From positions 445,024-509,023 of the forward strand of contig NZ_NSKH01000002.1 in the NCBI RefSeq assembly GCF_003144095.1: a stretch of 64,000 nucleotides of DNA. Direction: 5' to 3'. Below are positions 25,436 to 36,124 of the stretch, piece after piece. The position numbers were made by a program, and so were the translations under genes. Source of the stretch: Streptomyces sp. ICBB 8177. Its GTDB lineage: Bacteria; Actinomycetota; Actinomycetes; Streptomycetales; Streptomycetaceae. Position 1 is the stretch's first letter. Each line of letters begins with the position of its first letter. Under the pieces are notes generated by a model, which saw only the letters and a list, made by a program, of their open reading frames with translations, was not told the origin of the DNA and did not search any database.

Positions 25436-26245
25436 TCACGCCTTCCGGTGCCCTATCAGCCGCGGCTTCGGCTCCAGACCCGACAGCCCGTTCCACGCCA
25501 GGTTCACCAGATGCGCCGCCACGTCCGCCTTCTTCGGACGCCGCACGTCAAGCCACCACTGACCCGTCAACGCCACCATGCCGACCAGCGCCTGCGCGTA
25601 CATCGGCGCCAGCTTCGGCTCGAAACCCCGCTGCTTGAACTCCTCGCCGAGGATGTCCTCCACCCGCGTCGCGATGTCACTGATCAACGACGCGAACGTC
25701 CCCGTCGACTGCGCCACCGGCGAATCGCGCACCAGGATGCGGAAACCGTCCGTCGACTGCTCGATGTAGTCCAGCAGCGCGAACGCCGCCTGCTCCAGCA
25801 ACTCCCGGGGATGACCCCCGGTCAGCGCGCTCGTCACCATGTCCAGCAGCAACCGCATCTCACGGTCCACCACCACCGCGTACAAGCCTTCCTTGCCACC
25901 GAAGTGCTCGTACACCACCGGCTTGGAGACCCCCGCCTTGTGCGCGATCTCCTCCACCGACGTGCCCTCGAAACCGCGCTCCGCGAACAACTGCCGCCCT
26001 ACGTCGAGCAGTTGCTCACGCCGCTGCGCCCCCGTCATCCGCACCCGGCGCGTCCTGCGACCACCCGGCGACGAAGCCGGCGACGACCCGACCGGCACCC
26101 CCGTACCCGCCGACGACACCCCCGACGACGAGCCGCGACCCGCGGAACCCCTCGCTCCGGAGGAACCCCGCGACGACGCCGCCCTGCGCGTCCCGCCGCC
26201 CGCCGCCCTGCCCGTCGTCCCGTCCGTCGCCACGGGCACCATCAT
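25436..26245 (-). CDS. TetR family regulator coupled to an acyl desaturase
   Basis: A 269-residue TetR protein with a long low-complexity Ser/Gly/Arg N-terminal extension (about residues 1-68). It is followed by a normal HTH (GTSVEEIAHKAGVSKPVVYEHF) and a ligand domain ending in RRPKKADVAAHLVNLAWNGLSG. The ATG overlaps the desaturase stop (ATGA), so the two are one operon. The extension could be an artefact of start choice, with an internal Met near residue 70 (RMTGAQRREQLLD) as the alternative. It probably controls membrane-lipid desaturation through the palindromic region upstream of the desaturase. Confidence 0.88.
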   Translation of the reverse strand: MMVPVATDGTTGRAAGGGTRRAASSRGSSGARGSAGRGSSSGVSSAGTGVPVGSSPASSPGGRRTRRVRMTGAQRREQLLDVGRQLFAERGFEGTSVEEIAHKAGVSKPVVYEHFGGKEGLYAVVVDREMRLLLDMVTSALTGGHPRELLEQAAFALLDYIEQSTDGFRILVRDSPVAQSTGTFASLISDIATRVEDILGEEFKQRGFEPKLAPMYAQALVGMVALTGQWWLDVRRPKKADVAAHLVNLAWNGLSGLEPKPRLIGHRKA

Positions 26246-27231
26246 GCCGCTTCGGCGACGTCTTCCTTACGCCGGGAGGCGATCCGCTCCGCGGTCGGCC
26301 AGCGCACGTCCGACGCCCAGCCGAGCTTCTCGAACCAGCGGATGATCCGCGCGCTGGAGTCGATCTGGCCACGCATCACCCCGTGCCGCGCGCACGTCGG
26401 GTCGGCGTGGTGCAGGTTGTGCCACGACTCACCGCACGACAGCACCGCCAGCCACCACACGTTCCCCGAACGGTCCCGCGACCTGAACGGGCGCTTGCCC
26501 ACCGCGTGGCAGATCGAGTTGATCGACCACGTCACGTGGTGCAGCAACGCCACCCGTACCAGCGAACCCCAGAAGAACGCCGACGCGGCGCCCCACCACG
26601 ACATCGTCACCAGACCACCCACCAGCGGCGGGATCAGCAACGACACCGTCGTCCACAGCACGAACTGCCGCGACACCATCCGGATCGCCGGGTCCTTGAT
26701 CAGATCCGGCGCGTACTTGTGCTGCGGCGTCTGCTCCTCGTCGAACATCCAGCCCATGTGCGCCCACCACAACCCCTTGAGCAGGGCCGGAACGGTCTCG
26801 CCGTAACGCCACGGCGAGTGCGGGTCGCCCTCGGCGTCGGAGAACTTGTGGTGCCTGCGGTGGTCCGCCACCCAGCGCACGACCGGCCCCTCGACCGCCA
26901 TCGACCCGGCGATCGCCAGCGCGACGCGCAACGGGCGCTTCGCCTTGAAGGAGCCATGGGTGAAGTAGCGGTGGAAGCCCACGGTGATGCCGTGGCAGCC
27001 CAGGAAGTACATGAACACCATCAGGCCCAGGTCGAGCCAGCTCATGCCCCAGCCCCAGGCGATCGGGATCGCCGCGACGAGCGCGACGAACGGGACGCCG
27101 ATGAACAGCGCCAAGGTGATCTGCTCGACGGAGCCCTTGCTGTCGGCGCCCAGGGTCGCGCTCGGCAGCGCCTGCTGCGCCGCGGGCGCGGGATCCCGGG
27201 GCTCGGTGATCACGTCCGGCTGTGTGGTCAT
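26242..27231 (-). CDS. Acyl-CoA/acyl-lipid delta-9 desaturase
   Basis: A 329-residue membrane-bound di-iron fatty acid desaturase. The three histidine boxes are present: HRYFTH, HRRHH (in DHRRHHKFSD) and HNLHH (in ESWHNLHHAD). Hydrophobic hairpins lie between them, as in stearoyl-CoA desaturases. It introduces a double bond and so sets membrane fluidity. It is first in the operon with the TetR gene that follows with a 4-nt overlap. The promoter region carries a complex TTACGG/CCGTAA operator. Confidence 0.92.
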   Translation of the reverse strand: MTTQPDVITEPRDPAPAAQQALPSATLGADSKGSVEQITLALFIGVPFVALVAAIPIAWGWGMSWLDLGLMVFMYFLGCHGITVGFHRYFTHGSFKAKRPLRVALAIAGSMAVEGPVVRWVADHRRHHKFSDAEGDPHSPWRYGETVPALLKGLWWAHMGWMFDEEQTPQHKYAPDLIKDPAIRMVSRQFVLWTTVSLLIPPLVGGLVTMSWWGAASAFFWGSLVRVALLHHVTWSINSICHAVGKRPFRSRDRSGNVWWLAVLSCGESWHNLHHADPTCARHGVMRGQIDSSARIIRWFEKLGWASDVRWPTAERIASRRKEDVAEAA

Positions 27232-27258
27232 GTATGTCCCTCGGGGGTGCGGGAATGT

Positions 27259-27297
27259 CTTACGGACCTACGGGACCGTAACCTACGTCGCCGTAAG
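27259..27297. promoter_or_regulatory. Composite palindromic operator upstream of the desaturase
   Basis: CTTACGG (27259-27265) and CCGTAAG (27291-27297) are the outer arms. An inner CCGTAA (27276-27281) pairs with TTACGG at 27260-27265, giving overlapping inverted repeats. The site lies about 28 bp upstream of the desaturase ATG and is well placed for the TetR protein of the operon. Confidence 0.65.
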
Positions 27298-27493
27298 TAT
27301 GGCAGGGCCCGGCCCGCCCGGCCCAGCACCGCGCATGCGGCGCCTCGGGCATATGTGCCCGCTCCTCAAGGTCATCAAGGCTGAGGCCGCGAACTTCCGC
27401 ACGACTTCCATCCGTGCAGGTCACGCCCGGGCGGGTGAAGCCACTCGATCGTGTGGTCGATCGCCGAACGCCTGGCGTGTCGGCGAGGGCGGG

Positions 27494-28186
27494 GTGAACG
27501 CTTGTTCAAAGACCGCCGCGAAGACCGAACTGCGCGCGAGAGCGCGGGAGTTGCGAGGAGAGGGGAAGACGTATGACGAGATCGTTGAGGCGTTGGGGGT
27601 GTCGAGGAGTTCGGTGTCGCTGTGGGTGAGGGATCTGGCTCCGCCTGCCCGGCCCAGGCGCAAGCCGGACTGGGGTCCGTACCGCGAACGGACCCGCCTC
27701 GCCAGGGAGGAGGCGAAGGCGGCGGCCAGGGCCGAGGTCGGTTGCCTGACGGACCGGGAACTGTTCATCGCGGGGGTGGCGCTCTATTGGGCCGAGGGGA
27801 GCAAGAGCAAGCCTTACCGGATCGATGAGTCGGTGATCTTTGTCAATAGTGACCCGGACGTGATCGAGGTCTACCTGGCGTGGCTCCAGTTGCTTGGTGT
27901 CGACCCTGGCAGGCTGCGCTTCCGACTGATGATCCACGAGTCCGCCGACGTAGCCGCCGCAGAGCGGTATTGGGCCGAACTTGTCGGCGACGGCTCGGCT
28001 GCGTTCGGCAAGACGACGCTCAAGCGCCACAATCCTGCGACGGTCCGGAAGAGCGTCGGTGAGGGGTATCGGGGCTGCCTCGCGGTCAAAGTGCTCAACG
28101 GCGCCGACCTATACCGTCGCATCGAAGGCTGGTGGTGCGGCATAGTAGGTGTCGGCAAGCGGCGCCAAAGAGAATCGCCCGCTTGA
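27494..28186 (+). CDS. HTH protein with a LAGLIDADG-like domain, next to tRNA-Gln
   Basis: A 230-residue protein of a conserved actinobacterial family of unknown function. Residues 10-50 form a helix-turn-helix (GKTYDEIVEALGVSRSSVSLWV). The rest contains LFIAGVALYWAEGSKSK, VIFVNSDPDVIEVYLAWLQLLGV, HESADVAAAERYW and TLKRHNPATVRKSVGEGYRGCL. The first of these resembles a LAGLIDADG helix (AG...EG), so a DNA-cleaving or DNA-binding fold is possible. Base composition is less G/C-extreme than its neighbours. GTG 27494 is the likely start. It ends 7 bp before the tRNA. Confidence 0.75.
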   Translation: MNACSKTAAKTELRARARELRGEGKTYDEIVEALGVSRSSVSLWVRDLAPPARPRRKPDWGPYRERTRLAREEAKAAARAEVGCLTDRELFIAGVALYWAEGSKSKPYRIDESVIFVNSDPDVIEVYLAWLQLLGVDPGRLRFRLMIHESADVAAAERYWAELVGDGSAAFGKTTLKRHNPATVRKSVGEGYRGCLAVKVLNGADLYRRIEGWWCGIVGVGKRRQRESPA

Positions 28187-28193
28187 CAAGCGT

Positions 28194-28266
28194 TCCGCCG
28201 TAGTGTAATTGGCAGCACGGGAGCTTTTGGTGCTCTTCGGTCCGGGTTCGAGTCCTGGCGGCGGAG
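28194..28266 (+). tRNA. tRNA-Gln (anticodon UUG)
   Basis: The 73-nt cloverleaf has acceptor arms TCCGCCG (28194-28200) and CGGCGGA (28259-28265) with discriminator G. The D-loop is AATTGGCAGC. The anticodon stem GGAGC/GCTCT has the 7-nt loop TTTTGGT, whose central triplet TTG reads CAA. The T arm is CCGGG-TTCGAGT-CCTGG. CCA is not encoded, as is common in actinomycetes. In Streptomyces CAA is rare, so this is the minor glutamine isoacceptor. Confidence 0.95.
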
Positions 28267-28282
28267 CTTAAGGTTCGAATGA

Positions 28283-28308
28283 GGGCCCCGGTCGGCTGAC
28301 CGGGGCCC
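28283..28308 (+). terminator. Terminator after tRNA-Gln
   Basis: GGGCCCCGGTC and GACCGGGGCCC form a perfect 11-bp stem with loop GGCT, followed by TTCGCTT. It closes the tRNA transcript before glmU. Confidence 0.88.
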
Positions 28309-28403
28309 TTCGCTTGGCCCGTCGGCCCCCTCCCGTATGGGCGCCTCCGTAACCCCTCGGTATCCTGCGGGTATCCACCCCCCGAACGCCGAGGAGCCTC
28401 CCC

Positions 28404-29846
28404 GTGAGCCCCATCCGACCGGCTGCCGTCGTCGTCCTTGCCGCGGGTGAGGGCACCCGCATGAAGTCGGCGACCCCCAAGGTGCTGCACGAGATCTGCG
28501 GCCGCTCCCTGGTGGGCCACGTGGCCGCCGCGGCCCGTGAGCTGGACCCCGAGCACCTGGTCGTCGTCGTCGGCCACGCCCGCGAGCAGGTCGCCGCGCA
28601 CCTCGCCGAGATCGACCCCGCCGCCCGCACCGCCGTCCAGGCGGAGCAGAACGGCACCGGTCACGCCGTCCGCACCGCCCTGGACGCGCTGGCCGCCGAC
28701 GGCGTGGCGCTCGACGGCACCGTGGTGATCACCTGCGGCGACACCCCGCTGCTGACCGCGGCCACGTTGCGCGAGCTGGCCGGAGCCCACGAGCGCGACG
28801 GCAACGCGGTGACCGTGCTGACCGCCGAGGTGCCGGACGCCACCGGCTACGGCCGCATCGTGCGCGAGGCCGACGGCTCGGTCGCCGGCATCGTCGAGCA
28901 GAAGGACGCCGACGCCGCGCAGCGCGCGATCCGGGAGATCAACTCGGGTGTGTTCGCCTTCGACGCGAAGCTGCTGGCGGAGGCGCTGTCGAAGATCACC
29001 ACGGACAACGCGCAGGGCGAGGAGTACCTGACCGACACGCTGGCGATCCTGCGGGCGAGCGGTCACCGGGTGGGTGCCTCGCTCGCCGCGGACCACCGCG
29101 AGGTGGCCGGCATCAACAACCGGGTCCAGTTGGCGCAGGCGCGCCGGATGCTCAACGACCGCCTGCTGCGGGACGCGATGCTGGCCGGTACGACGGTCGT
29201 GGATCCGGCGACGACGTGGGTGGACGTGACGGTGGAGTTCGAGCCGGACACGGTGGTGCACCCGGGGACGCAGCTGCGGGGTGCGACGCGGCTGGCGGCC
29301 GGTGCGCAGGTGGGCCCGAACTCGACGCTGACGGACACCGTGGTGGGCGAGGGCGCGAAGGTGAGTTTCACGGTGGCGGAGGGCGCGTTGATCGGCCCGG
29401 AGGCCAGCGTGGGCCCGTACGCGTACCTGCGGCCGGGGACGCGGATGGCGCGCGGCTCGAAGGCGGGCACGTACGTGGAGATGAAGAACGCGTCGATCGG
29501 TGAGGGCACGAAGGTGCCGCACCTGTCGTACGTGGGTGACGCGACGATCGGTGAGCACACCAACATCGGTGCGGCGAGCGTGTTCGTGAACTACGACGGT
29601 GAGCACAAGCACCACACGACGGTGGGCAGCTACTGCAAGACGGGTGCGGACAACATGTTCGTGGCGCCTGTCACAGTCGGGGACGGTGTCTACACGGCGG
29701 CCGGTTCTGTGATCATCAAGGACGTGCCGTCGGGCGCGCTGGCGGTCGCCCGTGGCCAGCAGCGCAATATCGAAGGCTGGGTGGTCCGCAAGCGGCCGGG
29801 GAGCGGTGCCGCGAAGGCCGCGGAGCGGGCCGAAAGTGGCGAGTGA
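28404..29846 (+). CDS. glmU: Bifunctional GlcNAc-1-phosphate uridyltransferase / GlcN-1-phosphate acetyltransferase GlmU
   Basis: A 480-residue enzyme giving UDP-GlcNAc for peptidoglycan. The N-terminal nucleotidyltransferase starts VVLAAGEGTRMKSATPKVLHE and contains QAEQNGTGHAV and CGDTPLL. The C-terminal half is a left-handed beta-helix with hexapeptide repeats (GEGAKVSFTVAEGALIGPEA, YVEMKNASIG, NYDGEHKHHT), including the catalytic His region. GTG 28404 has GAGGAG upstream. It is followed by prs, a conserved neighbour pair across Gram-positives. The C-terminus is Ala/Glu-rich. Confidence 0.96.
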   Translation: MSPIRPAAVVVLAAGEGTRMKSATPKVLHEICGRSLVGHVAAAARELDPEHLVVVVGHAREQVAAHLAEIDPAARTAVQAEQNGTGHAVRTALDALAADGVALDGTVVITCGDTPLLTAATLRELAGAHERDGNAVTVLTAEVPDATGYGRIVREADGSVAGIVEQKDADAAQRAIREINSGVFAFDAKLLAEALSKITTDNAQGEEYLTDTLAILRASGHRVGASLAADHREVAGINNRVQLAQARRMLNDRLLRDAMLAGTTVVDPATTWVDVTVEFEPDTVVHPGTQLRGATRLAAGAQVGPNSTLTDTVVGEGAKVSFTVAEGALIGPEASVGPYAYLRPGTRMARGSKAGTYVEMKNASIGEGTKVPHLSYVGDATIGEHTNIGAASVFVNYDGEHKHHTTVGSYCKTGADNMFVAPVTVGDGVYTAAGSVIIKDVPSGALAVARGQQRNIEGWVVRKRPGSGAAKAAERAESGE

Positions 29847-29987
29847 CCTGGGCATGATCCGTTTCGCCCGGGTATCCGAGTGCGTCGCGCGGGGCGTACC
29901 GTGTGGGGTGCACACATTTCCGCCAGCTCGCCCATCCGCGGGTGAAGCTGCGTCGAACACCAGTCGAATCACCAAGGAGACTGTGCA

Positions 29988-30965
29988 GTGACCGGGATCA
30001 AGACGACCGGTGAGAAGAAGCTGATGCTCTTCTCCGGCCGCGCCCACCCCGAGCTGGCGGAGGAGGTGGCGCACAAGCTGGGTGTTCAGCTGGTGCCGAC
30101 CAAGGCCTTCGACTTCGCGAACGGCGAGATCTACGTGCGGTTCGAGGAGTCGGCGCGAGGCTGTGACGCCTTCGTGATCCAGAGCCACACGGCCCCCATC
30201 AACAAGTGGATCATGGAGCAGTTGATCATGATCGACGCGTTGAAGCGTGCGTCGGCGAAGCGGATCACCGTGATCGTGCCGTTCTACGGTTACGCGCGGC
30301 AGGACAAGAAGCACCGTGGCCGTGAGCCGATCTCGGCGCGGCTGATGGCCGATCTGTTCAAGACGGCGGGTGCGGACCGGATCCTGACGGTGGACCTGCA
30401 CACCGACCAGATCCAGGGTTTCTTCGACGGCCCGGTGGACCACCTGTTCGCGCTGCCGCTGCTGGCGGACTACGTGGGCACGAAGGTGGACCGCGAGAAG
30501 CTGACGATCGTGTCGCCGGACGCGGGCCGGGTGCGGGTCGCGGACCGCTGGTGCGACCGGCTGGGCGCGCCGCTGGCGATCGTGCACAAGAGGCGTGACC
30601 CGGATGTGGCGAACCAGGTCACCGTGCACGAGGTGGTCGGTGACGTGCGGGGCCGCATCTGCGTGCTGGTGGACGACATGATCGACACCGGTGGCACGAT
30701 CTGCGCGGCGGCGGACGCGTTGTTCGCCAACGGTGCGGAGGACGTGATCGTGACGGCGACGCACGGTGTGCTGTCGGGTCCGGCGGCTGACCGGCTGAAG
30801 AACTCCAAGGTGAGCGAGTTCGTGTTCACCGACACCCTGCCGACGCCGGGTGAGCTGGAGCTGGACAAGATCACGGTGCTGTCGATCGCGCCGATGATCG
30901 CGAGTGCGATCCGCGAGGTGTTCGAGGACGGTTCGGTGACGAGCCTGTTCAACGACGCGCACTGA
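29988..30965 (+). CDS. prs: Ribose-phosphate pyrophosphokinase Prs
   Basis: A 325-residue PRPP synthetase for nucleotide, histidine and tryptophan synthesis. Visible are the FANGEIYVRFEESARGCDAF flexible region, the ATP loop YGYARQDKKHRGREPIS, the DLHTDQIQGFFD family signature, and the PRPP loop VLVDDMIDTGGTI. GTG 29988 has AAGGAG upstream. It follows glmU by 141 bp, possibly in the same transcript, and ends at a strong terminator. Confidence 0.96.
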   Translation: MTGIKTTGEKKLMLFSGRAHPELAEEVAHKLGVQLVPTKAFDFANGEIYVRFEESARGCDAFVIQSHTAPINKWIMEQLIMIDALKRASAKRITVIVPFYGYARQDKKHRGREPISARLMADLFKTAGADRILTVDLHTDQIQGFFDGPVDHLFALPLLADYVGTKVDREKLTIVSPDAGRVRVADRWCDRLGAPLAIVHKRRDPDVANQVTVHEVVGDVRGRICVLVDDMIDTGGTICAAADALFANGAEDVIVTATHGVLSGPAADRLKNSKVSEFVFTDTLPTPGELELDKITVLSIAPMIASAIREVFEDGSVTSLFNDAH

Positions 30966-30986
30966 CACACGTGGAACATGGTCTGC

Positions 30987-31025
30987 CCGAGGGGGCGGGG
31001 GCGCAGGTCGCCTCCGCCCCCTCGG
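30987..31025 (+). terminator. Terminator after prs
   Basis: CCGAGGGGGCGG (30987-30998) pairs with CCGCCCCCTCGG (31014-31025), a perfect 12-bp stem 21 bp after the prs stop. Confidence 0.85.
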
Positions 31026-31031
31026 CCGTGG

Positions 31032-31061
31032 TAACGGGCACCCTGTCGCGGCGGGTAGAAT
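31032..31061 (+). promoter_or_regulatory. Probable rplY promoter
   Basis: TAGAAT (31056-31061) is a good -10, with a weak TAACGG -35 18 bp upstream, just after the prs terminator. Transcription from here would give a leader of about 140 nt containing the hairpin at 31081-31100. Confidence 0.55.
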
Positions 31062-31080
31062 CGCGGGGTTGCTCGGCGAG

Positions 31081-31100
31081 GGAGACCGTGCGCGGTCTCC
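31081..31100 (+). promoter_or_regulatory. Leader hairpin upstream of rplY
   Basis: GGAGACCG and CGGTCTCC form a perfect 8-bp stem with loop TGCG in the 5' leader of the L25 gene. It could be an autoregulatory protein-binding element, as L25/CTC proteins bind 5S rRNA helices. That role is inference. Confidence 0.4.
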
Positions 31101-31209
31101 GTTATCGACGCGCTTTCGAGAGTGCGAGTTGCGGGTTCGGAGCAGGTCCGTCGTGGACCGAGCGGCAGATCGTTGTACATATCCGTCGTCATCCACGAGG
31201 AGTGCTGAC

Positions 31210-31818
31210 ATGGCTGAGGTCAAGATCACCGCTGGTGTGCGGTCCGAGTTCGGCAAGGGCGCCGCGCGTCGCGCCCGTCGCGAGGGCAAGGTCCCGGGCG
31301 TCGTCTACGGTCACGGCGCCGAGCCGGTCCACGTCAACCTGCCGGGTCACGAGCTGATGCTCGCGCTGAAGACCCCGAACGTCCTGATCAGCCTGGACGT
31401 GGACGGCAAGTCCGAGCTGGTCATCCCGAAGGCCGTGCAGAAGGACCCGATCAAGGGCTTCCTGGAGCACGTGGACCTGCTGCAGGTCAAGCGGGGCGAG
31501 AAGGTCTCCGTCGAGGTCCCGGTGCACGTCGAGGGCGAGCTGGCCCCGGGCGGCAACCTGATCGAGCACGTGCTGAACGCGCTGCCGGTCGAGGCCGAGG
31601 CCACCCACATCCCGGAGTCCGTCACCGTCTCGGTGGAGGGCCTGGAGGCCGGCGCGTCGATCGTGGCGAAGGACATCGAGCTGCCGAAGGGCACCTCGCT
31701 GGCCGTCGAGGACGACGCGGTCGTGCTGCAGATCGTGGCGGCGCAGGCCGAGGCTCCGGCCGAGGAGGCCGAGGCCGAGGAGGGTGCCGAGGCTCCCGCC
31801 GAGGGTGCCGAGGCCTGA
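31210..31818 (+). CDS. rplY: 50S ribosomal protein L25, CTC form
   Basis: A 202-residue protein. The N-terminal 5S-rRNA-binding L25 domain (about 1-90: RSEFGKGAARRARREGKVPGVVYG) is followed by the TL5/CTC beta-rich domain (about 95-185). It ends in an Ala/Glu-rich acidic tail. ATG 31210 begins the family's usual start; the upstream in-frame extension covers the leader and is rejected. It is the general-stress CTC type and lies between prs and pth, a common arrangement. A 14/15-bp hairpin terminator follows. Confidence 0.95.
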   Translation: MAEVKITAGVRSEFGKGAARRARREGKVPGVVYGHGAEPVHVNLPGHELMLALKTPNVLISLDVDGKSELVIPKAVQKDPIKGFLEHVDLLQVKRGEKVSVEVPVHVEGELAPGGNLIEHVLNALPVEAEATHIPESVTVSVEGLEAGASIVAKDIELPKGTSLAVEDDAVVLQIVAAQAEAPAEEAEAEEGAEAPAEGAEA

Positions 31819-31878
31819 GTGACGCGTGGCGTGGGGCCCTGAGGGTCGCCCCGCGCGGGGCGTGTCGCCTGTTTTCCG

Positions 31879-31914
31879 CGAACCGCCGTCCGGTGCTGTC
31901 CGGGCGGCGGTTCG
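31879..31914 (+). terminator. Terminator after rplY
   Basis: CGAACCGCCGTCCGG (31879-31893) pairs with CCGGGCGGCGGTTCG (31900-31914) over 15 bp with one mismatch, loop TGCTGT. It would separate rplY from pth transcription or attenuate it. Confidence 0.75.
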
Positions 31915-31965
31915 TCGTGTCGTACGGTCCTGCGGGGCGCAAGGAGCGGGGAGGAGAAGGTGGGC

Positions 31966-32556
31966 GTGAGCATGAGTGGTTCTGCGGGGGCCGAGGGGCC
32001 GTGGCTGGTGGCGGGTCTCGGCAATCCCGGTCCTGAGTACGCGGGCAACCGGCACAACATCGGGTTCATGGTGGTGGATCTGCTGGCGGAGCGGATCGGT
32101 GGCCGGTTCAAGGCGCACAAGAGCCGGGCGCAGGTCGTGGAGGGCCGGATCGGCGGGCAGCGGGTGGTGCTGGCGAAGCCGATGTCGTTCATGAACGTCT
32201 CGGGTGGTCCGGTGACGGCGCTGCGGGACTTCTACAAGGTGGCGACGGAGCGGGTCGTCGCGGTCCACGACGAGTTGGACATCGACTACGCGACGCTGCG
32301 GCTGAAGAAGGGCGGCGGTGACAACGGTCACAACGGCCTGAAGTCGATCACGAAGTCGCTGGGTCCCGACTATCTGCGGGTGCGGTGCGGGATCGGGCGG
32401 CCGCCGGGGCGGATGGAGGTGGCGTCGTTCGTGCTGAAGGACTTCTCCTCGGTGGAGCGCAAGGAGCTGGAGTGGTTCGTGGACCGCGCGGCGGACGCGG
32501 TGGAGTCGCTGATCGAGGACGGCCTGGAGCGGGCGCAGAGCACGTACAACGGCTGA
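31966..32556 (+). CDS. pth: Peptidyl-tRNA hydrolase Pth
   Basis: A 196-residue enzyme that recycles peptidyl-tRNA dropped from ribosomes. The signature [20 protein letters not shown] carries the catalytic His. [21 protein letters not shown] and the [11 protein letters not shown] loop follow. GTG 31966 is preferred because GGAGGAG ends 9 nt before it; GTG 31960 and ATG 31972 are in-frame alternatives. Length is standard. Confidence 0.95.
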   Translation: MSMSGSAGAEGPWLVAGLGNPGPEYAGNRHNIGFMVVDLLAERIGGRFKAHKSRAQVVEGRIGGQRVVLAKPMSFMNVSGGPVTALRDFYKVATERVVAVHDELDIDYATLRLKKGGGDNGHNGLKSITKSLGPDYLRVRCGIGRPPGRMEVASFVLKDFSSVERKELEWFVDRAADAVESLIEDGLERAQSTYNG

Positions 32557-32625
32557 GGGGCCGAGGGCGGGGCGGTCGGCGGCCGGGCGTGGGCGGCTCG
32601 TCGTGCGGTGTATGAGGCTGTATGC

Positions 32626-32641
32626 GTCAACCGTTGTTGAC
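32626..32641. promoter_or_regulatory. Perfect palindrome upstream of the small membrane protein gene
   Basis: GTCAAC-CGTT-GTTGAC is a 6+6 inverted repeat 32 bp before ATG 32674, in a locally T-richer stretch (TGTATGAGGCTGTATGCG). It may be an operator; no regulator is assigned. Confidence 0.35.
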
Positions 32642-32673
32642 CCCTGCGGTCTCGATCCCCAAGGATCGCGCGC

Positions 32674-33165
32674 ATGCGGAAACGGAGCCTGATCCGGCGG
32701 CTGGGTGAGAGTGCCTGGGGTCTGCTGCTGCTGACGAGGGTGGTCGTGGTGGCGGCCCTCGCGGTGCTGGTGCTGGTGGCGGGGGCCTGGGTGTCGTGGA
32801 GTTCGGGCCGGGACGCGGTGGCGTCGGGCCTGGAGCGCGGCACGATGACGGTGACGTCGTGCGGGGCGTCGTCGTGTTCGGGGCCGTTCGCTCCGAGCGG
32901 GCCGCAGCCGCCGCTGGCGCGGGTGTCGGTGGACCGGTTGGTGACCCGGGGCACGGGCCAGCGGTTCCCGGTCGTGGTCGAGCCGGGCACGGTCAAGGTG
33001 GTGCGGACCGGTCCCGCCGGTGTGCTGTTCGCGTTGCGGCCGTTGGCGGGGGCGCTGCTGCTGGCGGCGCTGGTGGTGGGGGTGGGGTTGCGGATGCGGC
33101 GTACGGCGTGGTTGTCGGGTCTGGCGGGGGTGTTGCTGGTGGCGGTGCCGTTCGCGCTGGGGTGA
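32674..33165 (+). CDS. Small membrane protein of unknown function
   Basis: A 163-residue protein with an N-terminal transmembrane helix (about 17-43, LLLLTRVVVVAALAVLVLVAGAW) and an external loop holding two cysteines close together (TSCGASSCSG near 62-70). Two C-terminal hydrophobic segments follow (about 117-137 and 144-162). The Cys pair could form a disulfide outside the cell. It lies between pth and the convergent ppc gene. The family is not recognised. Confidence 0.7.
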   Translation: MRKRSLIRRLGESAWGLLLLTRVVVVAALAVLVLVAGAWVSWSSGRDAVASGLERGTMTVTSCGASSCSGPFAPSGPQPPLARVSVDRLVTRGTGQRFPVVVEPGTVKVVRTGPAGVLFALRPLAGALLLAALVVGVGLRMRRTAWLSGLAGVLLVAVPFALG

Positions 33166-33204
33166 GCCCTGGCGCGTACGGCACCGCCACCGGCGGTTGC
33201 GGCG

Positions 33205-35979
<2,775 letters not shown>

Positions 35980-36124
35980 AGGTGCGGCTCCTTGCGAGTC
36001 CTTGTGATGGACGGCTGACGTTGCGGACCGCGCTGTCCGACGGGGACAGGATATGTGCTGGACAGCACGGCGGCCGGAGCCCGGCCTGAGAGACCCGCCC
36101 ACAGGGCCGCTTAGGCTGGCAGGT

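Noticed and set aside
28194-28266. tRNA-Gln as the attachment site of an integrated element
   Set aside because: No integrase gene, no duplicated tRNA 3' end and no plasmid or phage genes are visible on either side; glmU follows after a normal terminator.
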